Positions 50,800 through 59,296 are shown, counted from the first letter of the stretch. The stretch is 64,000 nt of DNA from Pseudoduganella guangdongensis (GCF_009857475.1 NZ_WWCJ01000004.1:62001-126000); one strand, 5' to 3'. Translations and numbers: made by a program. Notes: generated by a model from the letters alone, not told the origin.

Positions 50800-51198
50800 A
50801 TGAGTTTGTTGATAACTGTGCCGCCTAATTTAGTCCAGTCTATTCGCGCGTTTCGCGTGGCGGAGCTGCAGGACGAGGCAGCGCGCCTGGGGCAGCACTT
50901 CTTGTATGCGCATTGCCATGCCGGCCTGACCAAGCAGCAAGTCCTGGGCATTATCGGCGAGTCTTTTCATATTCCTAAGCCGCACAGCAAGAATTTCGAC
51001 GCGCTGCGCGAAACCCTGACCGAGACCATGGCCAAGGCGGGGGAGCAACCGGGCTTCCTGATCGTGCTGGAACAATTGCCAAACACGCAAAAGTTTGACC
51101 GCGAAGCGCGCGAGTGCCTGCTCGACGTGTTCCGCGATGCGGCCGATTTCTGGGCCGAAAAGAAAGTTCCGTTCCGCGTCTTCTACTCCTTCGAGTAA
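50800..51198 (+). CDS. Barstar-family (RNase inhibitor-like) protein
   Basis: A 132-residue soluble protein of barstar fold: the strand-helix start MSLLITVPPNLVQSIRAFRV, then GHFLYAHCHAGLTKQQVLGI (with GQHFLYAHC) and GESFHIPKPHSKNFDALRET. The ATG has GAGGGAAAG upstream; an earlier ATG is 30 bases upstream without a site. Barstars bind and block small secreted ribonucleases, but no ribonuclease gene is in the window, so this is an orphan or regulates another process. It precedes purN by about 80 bases. Confidence 0.85.
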   Translation: MSLLITVPPNLVQSIRAFRVAELQDEAARLGQHFLYAHCHAGLTKQQVLGIIGESFHIPKPHSKNFDALRETLTETMAKAGEQPGFLIVLEQLPNTQKFDREARECLLDVFRDAADFWAEKKVPFRVFYSFE

Positions 51199-51278
51199 CG
51201 CCATTTCCCCTCTTGCGTAGTTTGCTGCATAGCAGCATAATGTCGCCTTGGCTCGCCTGAGCAGGTACAATGGCGGCC

Positions 51279-51887
51279 ATGAAAAACATCGTCATCCTCA
51301 TTTCCGGACGCGGAAGCAATATGGAAGCGGTGGTCCGTGCAGCCCAGGCCGAACAATGGCCGGCGCGCATTGCCGCCGTCATCAGCAATAAGGCGGACGC
51401 CAAAGGCCTCGAATTTGCGGCCCAGCACGGCATCCCGACCGCAGTAGTCAGCAACAAGGATTACCCGAGCCGCGCAGCATTTGATGCTGCGCTGCAGGAA
51501 GTCATTGACGGCTTCAGTCCCGACCTGGTCGTGCTGGCCGGTTTCATGCGCATCCTCACGCCGGGCTTCGTGGCCCACTACGAGAACCGCATGCTGAATA
51601 TCCACCCATCGCTGCTGCCGCTGTTCCCAGGATTGCACACGCACGAACAGGCGCTGGCAGCGGGCGAAACCACGCACGGCGCCACGGTGCACTTCGTCAC
51701 GGCCGAGCTGGATCACGGCCCGCTGGTGGACCAGGTTGCCGTGCCTGTGCTGCCGGGCGATACCGCCGATGTGCTGGCGGCGCGCGTGCTGGAGCAGGAA
51801 TGGATCATGTACCCGCGCGCTATCCGCTGGTTCGTGGAAGGCCGTATTCGGGTCGAGGATGGCAAGGTCGCTATTGACCGCCACTAA
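51279..51887 (+). CDS. purN: Phosphoribosylglycinamide formyltransferase PurN
   Basis: Transfers formyl from 10-formyl-THF to GAR in de novo purine synthesis, in the cytoplasm. The 202 residues include the start KNIVILISGRGSNMEAVV, folate/GAR segments KGLEFAAQHGIPTAVV and LVVLAGFMRILTPGF, and the catalytic block RMLNIHPSLLPLFPGLHTHE with Asn, His and the later Asp in VTAELDHGPLVDQ. I chose ATG 51279; an ATG nine bases earlier also exists. The stop lies 15 bases before rsmB, so they are probably cotranscribed. Confidence 0.97.
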   Translation: MKNIVILISGRGSNMEAVVRAAQAEQWPARIAAVISNKADAKGLEFAAQHGIPTAVVSNKDYPSRAAFDAALQEVIDGFSPDLVVLAGFMRILTPGFVAHYENRMLNIHPSLLPLFPGLHTHEQALAAGETTHGATVHFVTAELDHGPLVDQVAVPVLPGDTADVLAARVLEQEWIMYPRAIRWFVEGRIRVEDGKVAIDRH

Positions 51888-51902
51888 ATAAGAAAGAACA
51901 TC

Positions 51903-53207
51903 ATGCGTTTGCCACCATACGTCCTCACCCACGCTGAAAGCGTGCTGCGTGAAATCATGCGCTTCACCGCGCCCGCCGACACCACCCTGTCGTTCTTCTT
52001 CAAGGCGCACCCGAAGCTGGGCGGCCGCGAGCGCGGCGCCATTGCCGAAGCGGTGTACGCCGTGCTGCGTAACAAAGCCTTCTTCACCGACCGCGCCGAA
52101 GCCGGTTCCGGCGGCGCCACCATGCGCCGCCTGGTACTGCTGGGCATGGCCGACGCCGTCGGTTTCGACGCGCTGCCGGGCCTGAGCGAAGACGAATCGG
52201 CCTGGCTCACCCGCCAGCTGGAAATCGACCGCACGCTGCTGCACAAGTCGATGCGCGCGAATATGCCGAAGTGGCTGTTCGATAAACTGGTCGAGCAATA
52301 CGGCGAAGACGAAACCTTGGCGCTGGCCGATGCGCTGAACACCCCGGCGCCGCTGGACCTGCGCGTCAACGCCATGAAGACCGACCGCGACGCGGTGATC
52401 GCCGAACTGGCGACCGCCCCGATCGTCGCCGAGCCGACCCCGTTCGCGCCGCTGGGCCTGCGCCTGCGCAAAAAGCCGGCGCTGCAGAACCTGCCGCTGT
52501 TCAAATCCGGTGCGATTGAAGTGCAGGACGAGGGCAGCCAGCTGCTGGCCCAGATCCTGGGCGCCAAGCGCGGCGAGATGGTGGTGGACTTCTGCGCCGG
52601 CGCCGGCGGCAAGACGCTGGCGCTGGGCGCGCAGATGCGCAACACCGGCCGCCTGTACGCCTTCGACGTATCCGAAAAGCGTTTGAGCAAGCTGAAGCCG
52701 CGCCTGGCGCGTTCCGGCCTGTCCAACGTGCACCCGGTGGCCATCGCCCACGAGCGCGACGCCAAGGTCAAGCGCCTGGCCGGCAAGATCGACCGCGTGC
52801 TGGTGGACGCGCCATGCTCCGGCATGGGCACCCTGCGCCGCAATCCCGACGTGAAATGGCGCCAGGATGAAAGCGCGATCGGCGAGATGCACGAAAAGCA
52901 GGTCTCGATCCTGGACGGCGCATCGCGCCTGGTGAAAGGCGGCGGCCGCCTGGTGTACGCCACCTGCTCGCTGCTGAACGAAGAGAACGACGCCGTCGCC
53001 AAGCAGTTCATCGAAACGCACCCGGACTTCGTGCTGGTACCGATGTCGCAAGTGCTGGCCGAGCAAAAGATCGCCAACCTCGAAATGGGCGACTACCTCA
53101 AGCTGCTGCCGCACAAGCACCAGACCGACGGCTTCTTCGCCGCCGTCTTCGAGCGCAAACCAATGGCCAAGCCCGCCAAGGCCGAGGCCGACACTGACGA
53201 AGCGTAA
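51903..53207 (+). CDS. rsmB: 16S rRNA m5C methyltransferase RsmB-type (RsmB/NOP family)
   Basis: A 434-residue SAM-dependent methyltransferase that modifies cytosine in 16S rRNA (C967 in E. coli), in the cytoplasm. An N-terminal helical domain (~1-150, NusB-like extension shorter than usual) is followed by a Rossmann core: SAM loop VVDFCAGAGGKTLALGAQ, DAPCSGMGTLRRNPDVKWRQ (motif IV Cys) and YATCSLLNEENDAVA (motif VI catalytic Cys). A 39-bp repeat pair lies just after the stop. The NusB-like domain is incomplete relative to E. coli RsmB, so another RsmB/NOP-type assignment is possible. Confidence 0.85.
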   Translation: MRLPPYVLTHAESVLREIMRFTAPADTTLSFFFKAHPKLGGRERGAIAEAVYAVLRNKAFFTDRAEAGSGGATMRRLVLLGMADAVGFDALPGLSEDESAWLTRQLEIDRTLLHKSMRANMPKWLFDKLVEQYGEDETLALADALNTPAPLDLRVNAMKTDRDAVIAELATAPIVAEPTPFAPLGLRLRKKPALQNLPLFKSGAIEVQDEGSQLLAQILGAKRGEMVVDFCAGAGGKTLALGAQMRNTGRLYAFDVSEKRLSKLKPRLARSGLSNVHPVAIAHERDAKVKRLAGKIDRVLVDAPCSGMGTLRRNPDVKWRQDESAIGEMHEKQVSILDGASRLVKGGGRLVYATCSLLNEENDAVAKQFIETHPDFVLVPMSQVLAEQKIANLEMGDYLKLLPHKHQTDGFFAAVFERKPMAKPAKAEADTDEA

Positions 53208-53213
53208 AACCGC

Positions 53214-53299
53214 AAATGTCCACCCTGGGGTCAGGAAGAAAAGTGGACATTTCTTGCGAAAAATGTCCACTTTTCTTCCTGACCCCATACTGGACATTT
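53214..53299. repeat. Inverted pair of the 39-bp RAYT-type repeat, no transposase
   Basis: Copy one (53214-53252) and the opposite-strand copy two (53261-53299), eight bases apart (CTTGCGAA). Each has core GGGGTCAGGAAGAAAAGTGG. The ends AAATGTCCAC / GTGGACATTT of copy one form a perfect 10-bp inverted repeat, so each copy can fold by itself and the pair folds as a larger hairpin. These are the same 39-mers that flank the transposase at 22404-23132, which makes this a non-autonomous element. It lies between rsmB and the MscS gene. Confidence 0.92.
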
Positions 53300-53313
53300 A
53301 TGGGAGGAATTGA

Positions 53314-54606
53314 ATGCCGTTGGCGAATTTGCTGGATGATCTGCTGGGGGATCTGCGCGATCCGGGGTTGATGTGGCAGGTGGGGGCGATTGCGCTGTCC
53401 ATCTTGCTGGGCTGGACCTTGTCGCGCTTCTTGCGCCGCAATGTGGAGTCGCGTGAGCCGCATAACGGGATGGCGCGCTTCGGCGTGGAGAGCTTTGGCC
53501 GCGTGGTCGGGCCGCTGGCGATCCTGGTGCTGCTGTGGATTTCGCAGAAGGTGCTGGGCCGCTGGCATCACACCAACTTGATCAGCATTGCGCTGCCGAT
53601 CTTCAGCTCGCTGGCGGTGATCCGCTTTGGCTTTTACCTGCTGCGCCGTGTCTTCGTGCGCGGTGGCGTGGTGGGCGAGGGCGTGCTGACCTTCGAGAAG
53701 GTGTTCCAGCTGCTGGTGTGGCTGGCCTTCGTGCTGTACATCACGGGCATTTACCGCGATGTCTTTGCCTTCCTCGATGACACGCTGGTGCCGCTGGGTA
53801 AACACAAGGTGTCGATCGCGGCAATCCTGCAGGCCGCTGTTTCGGTGGTCGTGCTGCTGTTGCTGGCGATGTGGGCCGGGGCGGCGCTGGAAGAGCGTTT
53901 GATGAACGTGTCGTCCATGCATTCCAGCCTGCGCGTGGTGATGGCGCGCATGGGCCGCGCGGTGCTGATCCTGGTGGCGGTGCTGGCCAGCCTGTCGCTG
54001 GTGGGTATCGACCTGACCGTGCTGTCGGTCTTCGGCGGTGCGCTGGGTGTCGGACTTGGTCTGGGCTTGCAGAAGATCGCGAGCAACTACGTGTCCGGCT
54101 TCATCATCCTGCTCGATCGCAGCTTGACCATCGGCAACGTGATCACGGTCGATAAGTACAGCGGCCAGGTGACCCAGATCAATACGCGCTACACCGTGCT
54201 GCAAGGCACGGACGGCGTGGAGGCCATCGTGCCGAACGAAATGCTGGTGTCGGGCGCGGTGCTCAATTCTTCGCTGACGAACAAGGCGGTGGTGCTGACC
54301 ACGCGCGTCACCGTCGGTTACGAGTGCGATGTGGACGCCGTGCTGAAGCTGCTGGAAGACGCGGCCCAGAGCGTGGAGCGCGTGCTGAAGGATAAGCCGC
54401 CGTCGGGCGCGCTGCAGGCTTTCGGTGCCGATGGCCTGGAGCTGGCGGTGTCATTCTGGATTAACGATCCCGAAAATGGCCGCGGCGGCGTGACTTCCGA
54501 TGTCAATCGTGCAATCTGGAAGGCGTTGAAAGAAAACGGTATCTCTGTACCGTTCCCGCAACGCGAGGTGCGCGTGCTTGGCTCTGCCGTGGCGGCGGTT
54601 GCCTAA
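53314..54606 (+). CDS. MscS-type mechanosensitive channel
   Basis: A 430-residue inner-membrane protein with about five membrane segments (LLDDLLGDLRDPGLMWQVGA start; VFQLLVWLAFVLYITGIYRD; SVVVLLLLAMWAGAALEERL). The pore-lining TM3-type helix is followed by the MscS soluble domain GGALGVGLGLGLQKIASNYV, SGFIILLDRSLTIGNVITVD and EAIVPNEMLVSGAVLNSS. The C-terminal beta domain ends with FPQREVRVLGS. It should open under membrane tension or act as an ion channel. The ATG follows GGGAGGAATTGA, a strong site immediately after the repeat pair. Confidence 0.92.
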   Translation: MPLANLLDDLLGDLRDPGLMWQVGAIALSILLGWTLSRFLRRNVESREPHNGMARFGVESFGRVVGPLAILVLLWISQKVLGRWHHTNLISIALPIFSSLAVIRFGFYLLRRVFVRGGVVGEGVLTFEKVFQLLVWLAFVLYITGIYRDVFAFLDDTLVPLGKHKVSIAAILQAAVSVVVLLLLAMWAGAALEERLMNVSSMHSSLRVVMARMGRAVLILVAVLASLSLVGIDLTVLSVFGGALGVGLGLGLQKIASNYVSGFIILLDRSLTIGNVITVDKYSGQVTQINTRYTVLQGTDGVEAIVPNEMLVSGAVLNSSLTNKAVVLTTRVTVGYECDVDAVLKLLEDAAQSVERVLKDKPPSGALQAFGADGLELAVSFWINDPENGRGGVTSDVNRAIWKALKENGISVPFPQREVRVLGSAVAAVA

Positions 54607-54673
54607 AGCACCATCAAATCGGTAATGAATGCGCGTACAATGGCGCCATTCGAGCTATACATTTGGAGTTGTA

Positions 54674-55870
54674 ATGGATTTAAGTGCAGTTCTTGCTTTC
54701 TTCAGTAACGGCGTGACTGGCCTGGGTGCGTGGGGCACCGTTGTCGCGACCTTGATCCTGACCCATATCACCATCGCCAGCGTGACGATCTTCCTGCATC
54801 GCCACCAAGCGCACCGTGCGTTGGAGCTGCACGCGATTCCTTCGCACTTCTTCCGCTTCTGGCTGTGGCTGACCACCGGCCAGGTGACCAAGGAGTGGGC
54901 CGCAATCCACCGTAAGCACCACGCCAAGTGCGATACGGAAGAAGATCCGCATAGCCCGGTCACCCGCGGCATCAAGAAAGTGTTCTGGGAAGGCGCCGAG
55001 TTGTACCGCGCTGAATCCAAGAACAAGGAAACCATGGAAAAGTACGGCCATGGCACGCCGGACGATTGGATCGAGCGCAACCTGTACACCCGCTTCTCGT
55101 GGCAGGGCGTGGCGCTGATGCTGATCCTGGACGTGATCCTGTTCGGCGCCAAGGGCATTACCGTGTGGGCAGTGCAGATGCTGTGGATTCCTGTGACGGC
55201 CGCCGGCATCATCAACGGTATCGGCCACTGGTGGGGTTACCGCAACTACGACTGCTCCGATGCGGCCACCAACATCGTCCCTTGGGGCATCATCATCGGC
55301 GGCGAAGAGCTGCACAACAACCATCACACTTATGCGACGTCGGCCAAGCTGTCGTCCAAGTGGTATGAGTTCGATATCGGCTGGGGCTACATCCGCGCCA
55401 TGGAAATCGTTGGCCTGGCCAAAGTGAAGAAGATGCCGCCGAAGCCGAAGTTCGACACCGCCAAGGTGAAGGCCGACTTCGAAACGCTGCAGTCCGTGAT
55501 CGCCAACCGCTACGATGTGATGGCGAAGTACGCCAAGTCCGTCAAGTCGGCCTGGAAGGAAGAGCTGGAGCACCTGAAGGATAAGGCGAAGCTGGAATCG
55601 CGTTTCCTGAAGTCGTCGCGCAAGCTGCTGCAGCGCGAGCCGGGCAAGCTGGAAGCGCCGCAGAAGCAGCAGCTGGTGGAACTGTTCCAGCACTCGAAGG
55701 CGCTGGAAACCATGCACAATATGCGCGCGGAACTAAGCGTGCTGTGGGAGCGTTCGCACTTCAGCCGCGATGAGCTGGTGCAGAAGCTGCAAGACTGGTG
55801 CGAGCGCGCGGAAGCGTCGGGCATCAAGTCGCTGCAGGAATTCTCCCTGCGCCTGCGCAGCTACGCTTAA
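54674..55870 (+). CDS. Acyl-lipid/acyl-CoA desaturase with a transposase-like C-terminal tail
   Basis: A 398-residue membrane desaturase. Three His boxes are visible: HRHQAH (~residue 38), HRKHH (~80) and HNNHH (~218), with several membrane helices between. The di-iron site would introduce a double bond in a fatty acid chain. From ~260 onward a charged helical tail of about 130 residues (WKEELEHLKDKAKLESRFLK; MHNMRAELSVLWERSHFSRD; GIKSLQEFSLRLRSY) is unlike the usual desaturase C-terminus and resembles ISL3-type transposase C-termini. The ATG follows TTGGAGTTGTA. A terminator lies 20 bases beyond the stop. Confidence 0.9.
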   Translation: MDLSAVLAFFSNGVTGLGAWGTVVATLILTHITIASVTIFLHRHQAHRALELHAIPSHFFRFWLWLTTGQVTKEWAAIHRKHHAKCDTEEDPHSPVTRGIKKVFWEGAELYRAESKNKETMEKYGHGTPDDWIERNLYTRFSWQGVALMLILDVILFGAKGITVWAVQMLWIPVTAAGIINGIGHWWGYRNYDCSDAATNIVPWGIIIGGEELHNNHHTYATSAKLSSKWYEFDIGWGYIRAMEIVGLAKVKKMPPKPKFDTAKVKADFETLQSVIANRYDVMAKYAKSVKSAWKEELEHLKDKAKLESRFLKSSRKLLQREPGKLEAPQKQQLVELFQHSKALETMHNMRAELSVLWERSHFSRDELVQKLQDWCERAEASGIKSLQEFSLRLRSYA

Positions 55871-55889
55871 GCTGCCGCATCCCGCTGAG

Positions 55890-55910
55890 ACGGCCCTTCG
55901 GGGCCGTTTT
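55890..55910 (+). terminator. Intrinsic terminator after the desaturase gene
   Basis: Stem ACGGCCC / GGGCCGT with a TTCG loop and a T run. Confidence 0.88.
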
Positions 55911-55988
55911 GCTTTTCAGTCGTCGCCAAGTAGGGCCTGAAGGCAAATCGTGTTGGCGTGACTCCCAAGTTGCGAGTATGCTGTTTCC

Positions 55989-56471
55989 ATGAATAAATAT
56001 TTCTACAGCATTGCACTGGGCATGTTGCTGGCGGGTGGGGCGCAGGCCAAGAACTGGGAGATCCGGCCGAACGGCCTGGGGCCCTACAAGGTGGGGGCGC
56101 GCTATGAGAACCTGGGGCAGACTTTCGGCGGACTGGGCGCGGAAACGCTCAGTGCCGACAAGTCGTGCCGGATAGCGCGCTCCAAGCGCTATCCGAACCT
56201 GCAAGTGACCTTTGTCCGCAAAGTGGCGGTGCGGGTCGACGTGGCCGCAGGCTACCGTACCGACCGCGGCGTGGCGGTGGGCGATCCCTTGGCCAAGCTG
56301 CAGCGCGTGTACGGCGAAGCAGTGAAGCCGCATCCCGGGAACGCGGACTGGCTGATGGCGGACACGGGTGACCGCGAGTTGTCGATCCGCTACATCATGC
56401 GCGGGGGCCGGGTGGCTGCCATCCATGCTGGAAAGCGGGCGCAATTGCAAACGCTGGCAGGCTGCGCTTAG
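55989..56471 (+). CDS. Exported protein of unknown function
   Basis: A 160-residue exported protein (signal peptide MNKYFYSIALGMLLAGGAQA). The body has repeated aromatic/Gly segments (NWEIRPNGLGPYKVGARYEN and GNADWLMADTGDRELSIRYI) and one Cys near the end (LAGCA), and looks beta-rich. It could be a single-domain periplasmic protein. I do not recognise the family. It stands alone between the desaturase and the serine hydrolase. Confidence 0.65.
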   Translation: MNKYFYSIALGMLLAGGAQAKNWEIRPNGLGPYKVGARYENLGQTFGGLGAETLSADKSCRIARSKRYPNLQVTFVRKVAVRVDVAAGYRTDRGVAVGDPLAKLQRVYGEAVKPHPGNADWLMADTGDRELSIRYIMRGGRVAAIHAGKRAQLQTLAGCA

Positions 56472-56501
56472 AGAGGATCGTGCGCGGCTTTGGACACAGC
56501 C

Positions 56502-57608
56502 CTACGGGGCCGCTTTCGCTTGATCCGGCTTGGCGAAGCCGGCCATCAGGCGCATGACGATCTGCATTTGCTGCTGCTCGGCGCCGCTGCCTTCGCCTGC
56601 ATTGGCGGCGACCAGGACCCCGCCCTGCAGGTCCGGCGCCAGCGCCACGAGCGCATTCCAGTAGCCGTTGGAGCCGGCATGCATCAGCAGCCGGATCGGG
56701 GCATGCGCCGGCCAGTTGGTTTTTACGCCCCAGCCGAGGGCGCTGCCGGACTCGCCTTGCACGCTATGCAGGTAGCGGTAGCCTTCGGCGCTTAACAACT
56801 TGCCCTTGCCCGCTTCGCCGGCCATCTGGTCGATGGCGAAAGTGGCCCAGTCGCGCATGGTGAGCCGGATGGTGGCGCCGGCAGGAGCGAAGAAGGGCGG
56901 GATGTCAGAGCGCGCCCCACTCAAGGGCTTGCCCGCTTTGTGGCCAAGCAATTGGCCACGCCGCGCCGTGCTCGTGTCCACCTGCATGCCGAGCGGCTGG
57001 AATACTTGCTGTCGCAGCAGGCTTTCGAAATCCTGGCCGGTGGCCCGTTCGGCAATGGCGGCCGCGATCAGGTAGCCGCTGTTGGAATAGCGAGCCTCGG
57101 TGCGGATCGCGCCGACCGGCGCCTCGGACAAGGCGCGCTGCGCGTATTCCAGGCGCAGGGCGGGCAGCGGGCGCGGGTCGCTGCGCGTGGCCTCGATGCG
57201 TTTTTCATCGCTGTTCGGCGGCAGGCCGGCGCGGTGCGACAGCAAGTCGGCCAGCGTCACATCGGCGTACTCGGCGCGCATTCCTTCCAGCGGCAGCATC
57301 TGTTTCAGGGGCGTGGCCCAGGAAAGGGTGCCGTTTTCGACCAGGCGCGCGATCAGCGTGGCGGTCATTGCCTTGGCGTCCGAACCGATATGCCATGCAT
57401 CGTCCAGGCTGGCGCGCGCCGCGCTGCCCCGGGCACGCACACCGCCGACGGACTGCTCCTCGACTTTTCCATTGCGGACCACGGTGACGGCCATGGCAGG
57501 TATGGTGCGGTCCTTCAGGGCCGCTGCCACCAGTTGGTCCAGTTCACCCGCCTGGGTGGATGGGGCGGTCAGTGCCAGCCCGCACAGCAATAGGGATATC
57601 TTGCGCAT
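56502..57608 (-). CDS. Exported serine hydrolase (beta-lactamase/class C-like)
   Basis: A 368-residue exported protein (signal peptide MRKISLLLCGLALTAPSTQA). It has the penicillin-binding/class C beta-lactamase motifs: SxxK as WHIGSDAKAMTATLI (~residue 75), YxN as RYSNSGYLIAAA, and a final HAG block HAGSNGYWNAL. It may act on peptidoglycan-like or ester substrates; beta-lactam hydrolysis is only one possibility. I chose ATG 57608 because the frame further upstream lacks a signal peptide. A palindrome CTGTCAA-GG-TTGACAG lies 56 bases upstream. Confidence 0.85.
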   Translation of the reverse strand: MRKISLLLCGLALTAPSTQAGELDQLVAAALKDRTIPAMAVTVVRNGKVEEQSVGGVRARGSAARASLDDAWHIGSDAKAMTATLIARLVENGTLSWATPLKQMLPLEGMRAEYADVTLADLLSHRAGLPPNSDEKRIEATRSDPRPLPALRLEYAQRALSEAPVGAIRTEARYSNSGYLIAAAIAERATGQDFESLLRQQVFQPLGMQVDTSTARRGQLLGHKAGKPLSGARSDIPPFFAPAGATIRLTMRDWATFAIDQMAGEAGKGKLLSAEGYRYLHSVQGESGSALGWGVKTNWPAHAPIRLLMHAGSNGYWNALVALAPDLQGGVLVAANAGEGSGAEQQQMQIVMRLMAGFAKPDQAKAAP

Positions 57609-57663
57609 TTGCTCTCCATGTTGATATGGCGGCAATTTACCCGCTCGCGCCATCGGCGCGTAA

Positions 57664-57679
57664 CTGTCAAGGTTGACAG
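57664..57679. promoter_or_regulatory. CTGTCAA/TTGACAG palindrome upstream of the serine hydrolase
   Basis: Perfect seven-bp inverted repeat with a two-base spacer. On the minus strand it reads as a TTGACA-type -35 inside a palindrome, but no good -10 follows at 16-18 bases. A repressor site is possible. Confidence 0.4.
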
Positions 57680-57690
57680 CTGCAAATAAA

Positions 57691-57714
57691 AAAACCGCCC
57701 CGAAGGGCGGTTTT
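57691..57714 (-). terminator. Intrinsic terminator of the rpmB-rpmG operon
   Basis: Ten-bp stem AAAACCGCCC / GGGCGGTTTT with a CGAA loop and, on the minus strand, a run of T. It ends transcription after rpmG. Confidence 0.92.
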
Positions 57715-57734
57715 TGGTTCGAAGCAAAGATCGA

Positions 57735-57902
57735 TTACTTGATCTTGGTTTCCTTGTACATCACGTGCTTACGTGCTTTAGGATCGAACTTCATGATTTC
57801 CATTTTGGAAGGCATGGTGCGCTTGTTTTTGGTCGTGGTGTAGAAGTGACCAGTACCAGCGGTCGATTCCAGCTTGATCTTGTCGCGGCCAGTTTTTGCC
57901 AT
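57735..57902 (-). CDS. rpmG: 50S ribosomal protein L33
   Basis: A 55-residue protein encoded by 168 bases. The start [20 protein letters not shown], central [17 protein letters not shown] and tail [14 protein letters not shown] are the L33 pattern without zinc-binding cysteines (C- form). It follows rpmB after 14 bases, the usual gene pair. A large-subunit ribosomal protein near the E site. It is too short to be found by simple length filters. The stop is followed by the operon terminator. Confidence 0.97.
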   Translation of the reverse strand: MAKTGRDKIKLESTAGTGHFYTTTKNKRTMPSKMEIMKFDPKARKHVMYKETKIK

Positions 57903-57916
57903 GATTCAGCTCCCTA

Positions 57917-58153
57917 TTAAACTTTCTCGCCACGCGCACGCATGTCGGCCAGGACGGCGTCGATGCCGACCTTGTCGATTACGCGCAGACCGGCGTTAGA
58001 CAGACGCAGGGAGACCCAGCGGTTTTCAGATTCAACAAAAATACGACGGTTCTGCAGGTTTGGCAGGAAACGACGCTTGGTTTTGTTGTTTGCGTGGGAA
58101 ACGTTGTTGCCGACCATCGGCTTCTTCCCAGTTACTTGGCAAACACGTGCCAT
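57917..58153 (-). CDS. rpmB: 50S ribosomal protein L28
   Basis: A 78-residue protein, [20 protein letters not shown], then [20 protein letters not shown] and [20 protein letters not shown]. The length is normal. It is the first gene of rpmB-rpmG, with the promoter just upstream and GGAG before the start. A structural protein of the large ribosomal subunit. The Cys near the N-terminus ([10 protein letters not shown]) is a common form in betaproteobacteria. Confidence 0.97.
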   Translation of the reverse strand: MARVCQVTGKKPMVGNNVSHANNKTKRRFLPNLQNRRIFVESENRWVSLRLSNAGLRVIDKVGIDAVLADMRARGEKV

Positions 58154-58193
58154 GGCACACTCCTTGAATTACTTCCGAAATTGGAAAAACAAG

Positions 58194-58222
58194 AGTATAG
58201 GGAAATTTCCCAAGTTTTTCAA
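58194..58222 (-). promoter_or_regulatory. Promoter of rpmB-rpmG
   Basis: On the minus strand, TTGAAA (58217-58222), a 17-base spacer and TATACT (58194-58199), about 40 bases before the rpmB start. This is close to the sigma-70 consensus. Confidence 0.75.
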
Positions 58223-58275
58223 GCACTTGCGAAAAACAATTGTGTCATGCGCTAATTCAATAATTTAACATTTAA

Positions 58276-58300
58276 CGGGGCCGGGTTACGGCCCCGTTTT
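58276..58300. terminator. Terminator hairpin between rpmB and terC
   Basis: Ten-bp stem AACGGGGCCG / CGGCCCCGTT with a five-base loop. A T run follows on the plus strand; on the minus strand, where terC ends 10 bases earlier, the tail is less T-rich. Confidence 0.75.
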
Positions 58301-58309
58301 TCAAGTGGT

Positions 58310-59284
58310 TTACACCTTTGCACCTTCGCCCCGGGTACGCCACAGCGAGTAGCCGATACCGGCCATGATCAGCAGGGCGGTCACCGCCAGCGACAGGGTG
58401 GCGGGAACCTTGCCATTGAACACAAAGTCGCCCAGGAAGATCTTGGAGCCGATGAAGACCAGCACCGCCGCCAGCGAATACTTGAGGTAGGTAAAGCGCT
58501 TCACCATCGCCGCCAAGGCGAAGTAGAGGGCGCGCAAACCGAGTACCGCGAAGATATTCGAGGTGTACACGATGAACGGGTCGCTGGTGATCGCAAAGAT
58601 CGCCGGCACGCTGTCCACGGCAAACACCACGTCGGTCGCCTCCACCATACACAGCGCCAGGAACAGCGGCGTGGCGTACAGCAGGGGCTTGCCGGACGCG
58701 TCCGGCTGGCGCACCAGGAAGGCGTTGCCGTGCAGCTTGTCGGTCACGCGCAGGTGGCGCTTGAGCCAGCCCAGGATGGCACTGTCGCGGATATCGTCGC
58801 CGCTGGTGCTCACAAAGAACATGCGGATACCGGTGATGACCAGGATCGCGCCGAAGATATACAGCGTCCAGTAATAGCTGGCGACCAGGGCCGAGCCGGC
58901 GCCGATCATGATGCCGCGCGTAACAATCACGCCCACAATGCCCCAGAACAGCACGCGGTGCTGGTAGGCGGCCGGGATGGCCAGGGTCGAGAAGATCAGC
59001 GAGATCACAAAGATGTTATCGAGTGACAGGCTCTTCTCGATCAGGAAGCCGGTGTAAAAATGCAAACCCTTCTCGCCGCCGAACTCATGCCAGACCCAGG
59101 CGCCGAACAGCAGGCCGGCCGCGATGTAGAGCGCCGACAGTTTCAGGCTTTCGCGCACGCCGATCACGTGTTCGTCGCGGTTCAGGATGCCGAGGTCGAG
59201 CACCAGCAGCACCACCACCACCGTCAGGAACACCAGCCAGGTCCAGGCTGGCGCCCCGAGCCACAGGGCAGATAACCATTCCAT
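58310..59284 (-). CDS. terC: TerC family inner-membrane protein (Alx-like)
   Basis: A 324-residue protein with nine predicted membrane segments. TerC signatures are visible: the early VLLVLDLGILNRDEHVIGVR, GFLIEKSLSLDNIFVISLIF with paired Asp/Asn, and CMVEATDVVFAVDSVPAIFA with acidic residues in the membrane. TerC/Alx proteins are linked to tellurite resistance and to Mn2+ export or loading. AAAGGAAT lies upstream of the ATG. It follows the TerB-like gene after 12 bases on the minus strand, so the two are cotranscribed. There is no room for a Mn-sensing riboswitch between them. Confidence 0.93.
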   Translation of the reverse strand: MEWLSALWLGAPAWTWLVFLTVVVVLLVLDLGILNRDEHVIGVRESLKLSALYIAAGLLFGAWVWHEFGGEKGLHFYTGFLIEKSLSLDNIFVISLIFSTLAIPAAYQHRVLFWGIVGVIVTRGIMIGAGSALVASYYWTLYIFGAILVITGIRMFFVSTSGDDIRDSAILGWLKRHLRVTDKLHGNAFLVRQPDASGKPLLYATPLFLALCMVEATDVVFAVDSVPAIFAITSDPFIVYTSNIFAVLGLRALYFALAAMVKRFTYLKYSLAAVLVFIGSKIFLGDFVFNGKVPATLSLAVTALLIMAGIGYSLWRTRGEGAKV

Positions 59285-59296
59285 GATTTATTCCTT

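Noticed and set aside
59285-59296. yybP-ykoY type riboswitch before terC
   Set aside because: Only 12 bases separate terC from the TerB-like stop, so there is no room for one.
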